Assembly (NCBI RefSeq): GCF_003347515.1
Contig: NZ_QEII01000324.1
Span: 372,001-436,000, forward strand
DNA length: 64,000 bases
From: Rhodoferax ferrireducens
GTDB lineage: Bacteria > Pseudomonadota > Gammaproteobacteria > Burkholderiales > Burkholderiaceae_C
Direction: 5' to 3'
A program made the translations under genes and the position numbers. Below the pieces are notes generated by a model that did not search any database, was not told the DNA's origin, and saw only the letters and a list, made by a program, of their open reading frames with translations. Positions 8,006-14,088 of this stretch are shown here, in pieces; position 1 is the first letter of the stretch; every line of letters begins with the position of its first letter.

Positions 8006-9157
8006 ATGAGTTCCAACCCTCCACCCACGGGCCTTCAACTTCGCTCCCTGGTCAAGCCCAGCGGCGAACTGGAAATATCGCTGCTCAGCGTCGCCACTCC
8101 CGAGCCCGCGCCGGACGAAGTAGTGGTGCGCATTGAGGCCACACCGCTGAACCCATCCGACATCGGACTCCTCTTTGGCGCGGCCGACATCAGCACCGCC
8201 AAGGTGTCCGGCACGCCAACCAGCCCGGTCGTCACCGCCCAGATTTCTGAGCGGCTGATGCCCAGCATGGCCGGCCGTCTCGGCCAGTCCCTGCCGGTGG
8301 GCAATGAAGGGGCTGGCGTGGTCGTCGCGGCGGGATCGTCCAACGCGGCACAGGCCCTGCTGGGCAAGACGGTGGCCGTGTTGGGCGGCGCGATGTACGC
8401 CCAGTACCGCTGCATCAAGGCCGACCAGTGTCTGGCGCTGCCAGCCGGCACCACGCCGGCCGAGGGTGCCTCCTGTTTTGTCAACCCGCTCACCGCGCTT
8501 GGCATGGTGGAAACCATGCGGCGCGAGGGCCACCAAGCCCTGGTCCATACGGCGGCGGCCTCCAACCTCGGCCAGATGCTCAACAAGATCTGCCTCAAGG
8601 ATCAGATCGGCCTGGTCAACATCGTGCGCAAGCCGGAGCAGGCGGCGCTTCTCAAAAGCATCGGCGCCAGGTATGTGTGCGACACATCAACGCCGGCCTT
8701 CATGGCGGACCTGACCCAGGCGCTGGTGGACACCGGCGCCACCATCGCCTTCGATGCCACGGGCGGCGGCAAGCTGGCCGGGCAAATTCTGAGCTGCATG
8801 GAAGCGGCTTTGAGTCGCACCGCCACCGAATACAGCCGCTACGGCTCCACCACCCACAAACAGGTTTACATCTACGGGGGTCTCGACACCAGCCCGACGG
8901 AACTCAACCGCAACTTCGGCTTTGCCTGGGGGATGGGTGGCTGGCTGTTGTTTTCGTTCCTGCAGCGTATCGGTGCGCCGGCCGCGCAGGCACTGCGACA
9001 ACGCGTGGCGGCGGAACTGAAGACCACCTTTGCCAGCCACTACTCGAAAGAGATTTCCCTGGCCGAGGCGCTGCAACCGGAAGCCATCGCCGTTTACGGT
9101 CAGCGTGCAACCGGTACCAAGTATTTGATCAATCCGAACAAGGCGGTCAGCAGCTGA
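8006..9157 (+). CDS. MDR-superfamily (zinc-type alcohol dehydrogenase-like) oxidoreductase
   Basis: A 383-residue protein of the medium-chain dehydrogenase/reductase fold. The GroES-like N-terminal half includes VVVRIEATPLNPSDIGLLFG and VGNEGAGVVVAAGS. The Rossmann half contains ALVHTAAASNLGQM and a FDATGGGKLAGQI segment. Zinc-ligand cysteines typical of alcohol dehydrogenases are not evident, so a quinone-reductase or enoyl-reductase-like activity is more probable. GCAGGAG is placed 6 bases before the ATG. It lies 62 bases behind the MFS gene and may or may not belong to that unit. Confidence 0.82.
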   Translation: MSSNPPPTGLQLRSLVKPSGELEISLLSVATPEPAPDEVVVRIEATPLNPSDIGLLFGAADISTAKVSGTPTSPVVTAQISERLMPSMAGRLGQSLPVGNEGAGVVVAAGSSNAAQALLGKTVAVLGGAMYAQYRCIKADQCLALPAGTTPAEGASCFVNPLTALGMVETMRREGHQALVHTAAASNLGQMLNKICLKDQIGLVNIVRKPEQAALLKSIGARYVCDTSTPAFMADLTQALVDTGATIAFDATGGGKLAGQILSCMEAALSRTATEYSRYGSTTHKQVYIYGGLDTSPTELNRNFGFAWGMGGWLLFSFLQRIGAPAAQALRQRVAAELKTTFASHYSKEISLAEALQPEAIAVYGQRATGTKYLINPNKAVSS

Positions 9158-9158
9158 A

Positions 9159-9212
9159 ATTGGGTCGCTACTTGAAATACCCAAAATGGGTTTGACAATA
9201 CCCAGATTGGGT
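9159..9212. promoter_or_regulatory. orphan tandem operator-like inverted repeats
   Basis: TACCCAAAATGGGT (9178-9191) and TACCCAGATTGGGT (9199-9212) are near-identical inverted repeats spaced 21 bases, two helical turns; an extra ATTGGGT half-site lies at 9159-9165. A TTGACA box (9192-9197) sits between them. Such paired sites are typical of small XRE or toxin-antitoxin repressors, but no regulator gene follows. Confidence 0.5.
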
Positions 9213-9273
9213 TTCTTGATGGCGTTGAGGTGTTCACCGAGGAACAACGTAGTTGCGTTTGGTGTGCATCATG

Positions 9274-9336
9274 ATTTATATATTTTAGGCCTCTAGCCCC
9301 CGTGCAATAAGCGCATACAGCTATTTAAATCGTAGC
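9274..9336 (+). repeat. interspersed ~60-base repeat, copy R2 (intergenic)
   Basis: This is the most consensus-like copy: GGCCTCTAGCCCCCGTG, AATAAGCGCA, then AGCTATTTAAATCGTAGC. It lies in the 480-base stretch between the MDR gene and the GST gene, which otherwise holds only the orphan operators and the decayed nucleotidyltransferase. Confidence 0.88.
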
Positions 9337-9388
9337 GTTCTCTTATCGCATCGCAGCCACCATCGCCAGGCGCCACTTGCAGCGCGGA

Positions 9389-9580
9389 TCACGCTGCATA
9401 GACTGCTTCGCGGTTGCGGTTGATGCTGGCCAGCACGTAGGGGTTGCGCACGGCACCCGGCTCTACCAAATCTACGCCTCGGCCCAATAACTGTTCCAAA
9501 TCGGCGTCGCTGCAGTCGTCTGCCCGCGCAGCCGAGCTCTCCCGTGGGGTATGCGCGAGCAGCTGCAAAAAGCGTAGCAA
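9389..9580 (-). pseudogene. decayed MNT-type nucleotidyltransferase remnant (antitoxin-like)
   Basis: The last part, LGRGVDLVEPGAVRNPYVLA followed by SINRNREAVYAA, is the standard C terminus of small MNT-domain nucleotidyltransferases, the antitoxin half of HEPN-MNT toxin-antitoxin pairs. The preceding SSAARADDCSDADLE looks like a damaged version of the GS.ARG...SD.DL active-site motif: the first Gly is replaced and the strands between the active site and the C terminus are missing. At about 63 residues it is well below the usual ~100. No HEPN partner is present. I read it as an internally deleted, non-functional gene; a short functional protein is unlikely. Confidence 0.55.
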
Positions 9581-9640
9581 CAGCTAGTTATCCCCACACG
9601 CGACTTGCCGCAGAGACCGACTGCTGCGGCGTCCCTTGCC

Positions 9641-10264
9641 TTATTTGGCGCCGAACTTGGCGTAGTACTGCGCCACGGCGGGCGTCTGGGCGATGCGCTG
9701 CATGTGGGCGTTGAGCGCGGGGGCAAGCTTTTCCACCAGATCGGTGGGCACATGGTCCAGATGTCCGGAGTTGAGGCCGCGCACAAAGACAAACACCTTC
9801 AGGTCGGCGATGGTCAGGCGCTTGTCGGCAAAGTATTCACCACCATGGGCTTGCAGTTGACTTTGCAACCAGCCCAGGTACAGCGGCAGCGGGCCATTGA
9901 CCAGCGCGGTGCGGGCCTCCTTGAGGGCATCACCCTTCAAGCCGAAGGTGGCGCCCAGTTTGACGTTGGCATCCTCCACTGCATCCAGCACTTCGTCGCA
10001 CAGCAGGGCCTGGTATGCGTCGGTGGGGTACAGGCCTGTGAGCTTGCCCACGTAGCGCGTGATCGCGTCGCTCTGAGTTACCTGCACGCCATCCACATGC
10101 AGCGTCGGCACTTGGCCCAAGGGCGTGGACTTGCGCACCTCGGCGAAGTCGGCACCGGCAAAGCGATTGTCTTCAAACGCAATGCCGCCCATGTGCATGG
10201 CCAGGCGCGCGGGCTCGCCGCGGCCGCCGTGAAAGTCGAAATAAGTGAGTTTGAGTTGGCTCAT
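9641..10264 (-). CDS. glutathione S-transferase family protein
   Basis: A 207-residue protein beginning KLTYFDFHGGRGEPARLAM, the thioredoxin-fold N terminus of sigma/alpha-type GSTs with the catalytic Tyr near residue 8. The glutathione-binding GQVPTLHVDG and QSDAITRYV segments follow at about residues 50-70. The C-terminal helical domain contains RLTIADLKVFVFV, matching the N-capping box. It conjugates or reduces electrophiles with glutathione in the cytoplasm; the substrate is unknown. The gene is single, with repeat copies on both sides at a distance. Confidence 0.9.
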   Translation of the reverse strand: MSQLKLTYFDFHGGRGEPARLAMHMGGIAFEDNRFAGADFAEVRKSTPLGQVPTLHVDGVQVTQSDAITRYVGKLTGLYPTDAYQALLCDEVLDAVEDANVKLGATFGLKGDALKEARTALVNGPLPLYLGWLQSQLQAHGGEYFADKRLTIADLKVFVFVRGLNSGHLDHVPTDLVEKLAPALNAHMQRIAQTPAVAQYYAKFGAK

Positions 10265-10345
10265 GGTGTTTACCTGAAGTGTTAACGCGGCAGACCCGCG
10301 CCGGAAGGTCCGCAGATTCTATGTGGGGGGCGGCACGGTCACATT

Positions 10346-10408
10346 GAATATGCTGAATTAGCCTCTAGCCACCGTGCGATAAGCGCAAACAGCTATAAAA
10401 ATAGTAGC
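10346..10408 (+). repeat. interspersed ~60-base repeat, copy R3 (intergenic)
   Basis: This copy has TAGCCTCTAGCCACCGTGC, GATAAGCGCAAACAGCTA and TAGTAGC in the same order and spacing as R2. It lies in the 290-base gap between divergent GST and cold-shock/Excalibur genes; no other structure is evident there. Confidence 0.85.
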
Positions 10409-10554
10409 TACCGCTTGCCCTCAACCTCGCTCTCTAGAATCCTGCCAACAGATCAATAAAGCACTTTGCCCACGGGCAAGTCAAACGGGAGTGGACCCTA
10501 TGGCCTTCAGAGCCGCAGCACGTTGTTGCACAAACCTTGTCGCGGGGCGTCACC

Positions 10555-11160
10555 ATGCGCTATGACGGCAGCCTGAAAAAATGGAATGCTGAGCGCGGCT
10601 TTGGATTCATCGTTGCTGACGATGGCGGGCAAGAGCTGTTTGCCCACATCTCCGCTTTTGCGCGCGACGGCCAGTTGCCCACCGTGGGTGAGCGACTCTC
10701 ATTTGAGGTGGAACCCGACCGTGACGGAAAGAAACGCGCCGTGCGCGTGCAGCGCGCGGGCGTCGTGCCAGCAGCGCGAGCCGACACCGCCAACCGCAGT
10801 TTCCGGCTCAGTCGAAGCGGCCACGACCAACAAAAGACAGGGTTTGGCAGCAAATTGATTATCTTGGCCATCCTGGCGGCGCTGGGTGGGTATGGCTACA
10901 GCAAGTACGCCAACTACGCGACCAAGATCCGATCAGCACCCCAGAGTACCTTGGCGCCCGCAGCACCCGCCACGCGGGCGCAAGCCGCACTGTTGACGCC
11001 TACCGGGTTTCACTGCGATGGCCGCAAGCACTGCTCGCAAATGACCTCGTGCAAAGAGGCCAAAGCCTTCCTGAAAAACTGCCCGGGAACGGAGATGGAC
11101 GGCAACCACGACGGCGTGCCCTGTGAGCAGCAGTGGTGCACGGGTTCCTTCGCTGAGTGA
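10555..11160 (+). CDS. cold-shock domain / transmembrane / Excalibur calcium-binding fusion protein
   Basis: A 201-residue, three-part protein. Residues 1-66 are a CspA-like OB fold (LKKWNAERGFGFIVADDG, LFAHISAF) with the RNP1-type GFGFI. Residues about 100-117 form one membrane helix (LIILAILAALGGYGYSKY). Residues about 150-195 are an Excalibur domain: cysteines in FHCDGRKHCSQMTSC and the DGNHDGVPCE loop, a calcium-loop-like DxDxDGxxCE variant. Orientation would put the nucleic-acid-binding part in the cytoplasm and Excalibur in the periplasm. ATG 10555 gives the canonical CSD start; TTG 10537 is an alternative. Confidence 0.85.
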   Translation: MRYDGSLKKWNAERGFGFIVADDGGQELFAHISAFARDGQLPTVGERLSFEVEPDRDGKKRAVRVQRAGVVPAARADTANRSFRLSRSGHDQQKTGFGSKLIILAILAALGGYGYSKYANYATKIRSAPQSTLAPAAPATRAQAALLTPTGFHCDGRKHCSQMTSCKEAKAFLKNCPGTEMDGNHDGVPCEQQWCTGSFAE

Positions 11161-11177
11161 AGCTGGTTTGAGGGGGT

Positions 11178-11237
11178 ATAGTGATTTAGGCCGCTAGCCC
11201 CCGTGGAATAAGCGAAAGAAGCTACTAAAAACGTAGC
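11178..11237 (+). repeat. interspersed ~60-base repeat, copy R4 (intergenic)
   Basis: The sequence runs TTTAGGCCGCTAGCCCCCGTG, GAATAAGCG and AGCTACTAAAAACGTAGC, the same architecture as R1-R3. It occupies almost the whole gap between the convergent cold-shock/Excalibur and small GIY-YIG genes. Confidence 0.85.
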
Positions 11238-11256
11238 AATTAAAAACTCGAAGCAG

Positions 11257-11583
11257 TCAAGCTTGCCACACCCCAAATCCGGCCGAACGCAGATCGATGC
11301 CGACTTCGATCTCCTTGTCCACGGCCTCTTTGTAACTTATGGGGTTGAAGGCCTCGTAGAGGTCTGGCAGCAGGCGCAGGCCGTATTTCTGCACATAGCG
11401 GTTGGCCTGGATGCCGGCCTTGTGCTTGTCAAAACGCACGTCCGGGTCCAGGCCCGTCATGCCCACGTAGACGCAAGGTTTGCCGTCGATGTAGTTGGGG
11501 TTGTTCTTGCGAAAGCGCGGCTCAAAGAGCACGTCTTTGGAGAGTTCAACCACATAGACGTGGTGGTGCTTGCGGCCGGGCAT
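11257..11583 (-). CDS. small GIY-YIG-like nuclease-fold protein
   Basis: A 108-residue protein (120 if TTG 11619 is used). VYVVEL stands for the GIY strand and CVYVGMTGL for the YIG strand, followed by R and H in DPDVRFDKHKAG and a conserved-position Glu in KEAVDKEIEVG. These are the key positions of the GIY-YIG nuclease superfamily. The rest (IQANRYVQKYGLRLLPDLYE) recalls stand-alone bacterial members of unknown role. It is the third gene of a minus-strand run behind the P-loop ATPase and the GIY-YIG/DUF4357 protein, 28-64 bases after the latter depending on the start. Nuclease activity is an inference. Confidence 0.7.
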   Translation of the reverse strand: MPGRKHHHVYVVELSKDVLFEPRFRKNNPNYIDGKPCVYVGMTGLDPDVRFDKHKAGIQANRYVQKYGLRLLPDLYEAFNPISYKEAVDKEIEVGIDLRSAGFGVWQA

Positions 11584-11647
11584 GGTGATCGAAAGTTCCA
11601 GACCGTTGGGCCAGCACAAGGCGCGGTTCGCTCAGCAATTGCGAGGG

Positions 11648-12517
11648 CTAGTCCGCCACTCCCACCACTTGCCGCTTCACCTCATCCAACGTCTTGCCGT
11701 TGGTGGCCTTCCACTCGATCCAGCCGTTGGCAGAGCGGCCCATCACTGCCATGGCGGCCATGCTGGGGCTGGAGAACAGGTGGTCGCGGGTGAACACCAG
11801 CATGCCGTCTTGTGCGGCCATGATGCCCTCGGAGATCAACTGTTTGCGCAGCCGCTCGTTGGATGTGCCCTGAATGGATGCGACGATTTCTGCGCGGCCT
11901 TTGGAACCCTTGTGCACCACAAAGCCTTCGGTCGTGTACTCGCCCACACCGTCGGCGCCCGAGCCCTTGCAATAGAACAGCTCTTTCTCGCCTCGGGCTG
12001 TTGGCGCGTTCGTCAACGGCTCAAATATGGGCTGGCCCAGCGTCGCTAGCAGCGTGGCCGCCGTTTCGTGAATCTCATGGCAGTCCGCCTCCAGCGGCGC
12101 GGGCGTATGGGGCCGCGCGCCGGTGTTGCCGTTCTCCAGGCTGTAGCGCCCCGCCTGGGTGGCCTGTTGAATGGCAAACCACTCCAGAAACAGCGCGTGC
12201 GTCTGCGTCATGCTGTTGGTGAGCGAGATCACCACCAGCGCCCGGTTCCAGAAATCCTTGTTCTGGTTGTGCTGCACCAGCCGGTTGCCGACGCTGCCGG
12301 ACTGGCCGATGTACACGCGCGGCAACCCAGCCTCCGACAACTCGCCTATCAAAAAGTACACGCCCACCTGCAGCGCCTCGGGCGTCTTGATGAACTCGGC
12401 CAACTGGCTACGCGGGACTTCGACTACTTGAACAATCCGCGTCGTGATCTCGGCTGTCCGCACGCCGCGCGGGTCACCGGCGGGGAGGAAGATTTGGATG
12501 GTTTTGGGGCGGGGCAT
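11648..12517 (-). CDS. GIY-YIG nuclease family protein with C-terminal DUF4357
   Basis: A 289-residue protein. The N-terminal part (about residues 50-135) is GIY-YIG-like: VGVYFLIG, then RVYIGQSGSVGNRLVQH with the conserved Arg and His, and FLEW supplying the expected Glu. The C-terminal ~60 residues, with RKQLISEGIMA, FTRDHLFSSPSMAAMAVMGR and NGWIEWK, match DUF4357, a domain frequent in restriction-associated proteins. It begins 35 bases after the stop of the P-loop ATPase and precedes a second GIY-YIG-like gene. DNA cleavage or a decayed derivative is likely; the biological role is unknown. Confidence 0.78.
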   Translation of the reverse strand: MPRPKTIQIFLPAGDPRGVRTAEITTRIVQVVEVPRSQLAEFIKTPEALQVGVYFLIGELSEAGLPRVYIGQSGSVGNRLVQHNQNKDFWNRALVVISLTNSMTQTHALFLEWFAIQQATQAGRYSLENGNTGARPHTPAPLEADCHEIHETAATLLATLGQPIFEPLTNAPTARGEKELFYCKGSGADGVGEYTTEGFVVHKGSKGRAEIVASIQGTSNERLRKQLISEGIMAAQDGMLVFTRDHLFSSPSMAAMAVMGRSANGWIEWKATNGKTLDEVKRQVVGVAD

Positions 12518-12552
12518 TGAATAAATGTCTTGTCAGTGGTTGCTGACTGAGA

Positions 12553-14061
12553 TCATTGGATTCCCAGAAAACTGCGGTAACTCAGATTCACCATCCAAGG
12601 CACCTTATTTTGTTGGTTCGCCTCACATTTGAATAGTGTTGGATCGTCGTGAAATGGTGTCTGCTTGCCAGCCTTCTCTCCGACGATAAAGTCAATTTCG
12701 TAAAGAAGTTCAGCTATTTGATCAGTGTTTTGGAAAGGAAACCCGTTGACTGACGGCACCTTTGTGGCAACAAACCGGTTGACAAAACCTCGTTCAATTA
12801 GTGAAATTAACTTGAACCTTGAATTGGTTTTGTCGCTGGAACGAAATGCATCGATAACTTTCTGAAGTTCGGAGAACTGATGTTGGTGCTCTTTAATGAG
12901 ATCGCTGATTTTTTCACGCCCGAAGGGACTCATTACTGCATTGAAATGTCGTTGTTGTATCAATAGTGTTCCTGCTGCGCTGCCAGCCTTTTTGCATAGT
13001 TGTCCCATCCAACGCGGACGTTTTCCCGCAAGCACTAGCGCAACCATGAGGGGGTCACCTTTTTTCTCAGACCCCATCCGGAAGTCGCCGCTGAAAACTT
13101 CACAAACAATTCTTTGATAGTCGTGTTGCTCATTCCAGTTTTCGTATTTTTCCTCACCGTTTCTTTGCAAGTAACTTAGGATCCTCTTTACGAAAATATT
13201 CTTTAGCTGTTCCTCTGACCACTTAATCTCGGTGATGTATTGGCGCAATTTATCTTCGTCCTCCATGCTTCGAAGGTGTGTCCACACATCGGTTCTGACA
13301 CTAGCCCGCACTCTAAGACCCTCGACAGAAAACGCTAACGAACGCAAGGCGCTGAAGAATGCACCAATTCGGGTTTGCATGGCTTCTGTGTCAACAAATT
13401 TGGCGTCAATATCGTCTACAAGAAGCCAAACGTTTCTATCTCCAGGCTCCTGCATACGACGAAGAATTTGTTCGTATCCAAGAGTTCGAGAATCCGTTGG
13501 GTTGGTACTGTTTAGCCCGACTGCGCCGCCCGAAAGGACTTTGGTTGTGCTCTCAATGACAGAACCTAGTCGCGACATTAGTCCGGACACTAAGTTCCGA
13601 CCCTTGAATCCTTCAATTTCAGCTGCTTCTATCAAGGACATTGAGTCATCCGAACCAGCAAATCCGATTTCCTTGGCAAGTTCCATGGAAATACGTTTGC
13701 AGATGACCTGTCGCCAGCGATTTTCTATAAGGGATGGGTCAGTTCCAGAAAAATCTGCCAATCCCATGAGCTCGTTGCCAGTCACCTTGATAACGACGGC
13801 ACGAGGATCAATCGGACGGTGAGTATCAGTCAATCTGTATTTGAGATGAGAGAGAAGAGCAGACTTGCCCATTCCCTTTCTTGCTTTTACGATCTCAAGT
13901 GGACGAGCCTTGTCATATGCCTTGCTGAACGATTGGTCCTCCACAAAATACCCCGCGAGGATTTTGGGGTTCTCATCCTCGCCGCTGTCGTTTCCGAAAA
14001 TCTCCTCGTAGTCAAGCTTCTGTCGATCATCGGCAGCGGATGATCTCTCCAAGTATTCCAT
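12553..14061 (-). CDS. P-loop ATPase, Sll1717-like family
   Basis: A 502-residue protein with Walker A-like ARKGMGKSALL at about residues 60-70 (Ala in place of the first Gly) and a Walker B WLLVDDIDAKF near residue 230. The N terminus (DYEEIFG...) and overall layout agree with the Sll1717-type P-loop ATPases as I remember them; such STAND/KAP-like ATPases are often found in defence islands. The DNA is clearly AT-richer than its surroundings: 12661-12720 has 26/60 G+C against 39/60 at 14401-14460 in glnS, pointing to recent acquisition. It starts 27 bases after the glnS stop with AGGGAG upstream, so it is probably read from the glnS promoter. Two GIY-YIG-type genes follow. Confidence 0.75.
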   Translation of the reverse strand: MEYLERSSAADDRQKLDYEEIFGNDSGEDENPKILAGYFVEDQSFSKAYDKARPLEIVKARKGMGKSALLSHLKYRLTDTHRPIDPRAVVIKVTGNELMGLADFSGTDPSLIENRWRQVICKRISMELAKEIGFAGSDDSMSLIEAAEIEGFKGRNLVSGLMSRLGSVIESTTKVLSGGAVGLNSTNPTDSRTLGYEQILRRMQEPGDRNVWLLVDDIDAKFVDTEAMQTRIGAFFSALRSLAFSVEGLRVRASVRTDVWTHLRSMEDEDKLRQYITEIKWSEEQLKNIFVKRILSYLQRNGEEKYENWNEQHDYQRIVCEVFSGDFRMGSEKKGDPLMVALVLAGKRPRWMGQLCKKAGSAAGTLLIQQRHFNAVMSPFGREKISDLIKEHQHQFSELQKVIDAFRSSDKTNSRFKLISLIERGFVNRFVATKVPSVNGFPFQNTDQIAELLYEIDFIVGEKAGKQTPFHDDPTLFKCEANQQNKVPWMVNLSYRSFLGIQ

Positions 14062-14088
14062 TTTTTCTCCCTGGTTTTTTCATTTAAA

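Noticed and set aside
134..10526. 15-base identity GCCGCAGCACGTTGT at 134-148 and 10512-10526
   Set aside because: A single short match outside the repeat borders with no shared context; it may be chance or a distant trace of the repeat surroundings.
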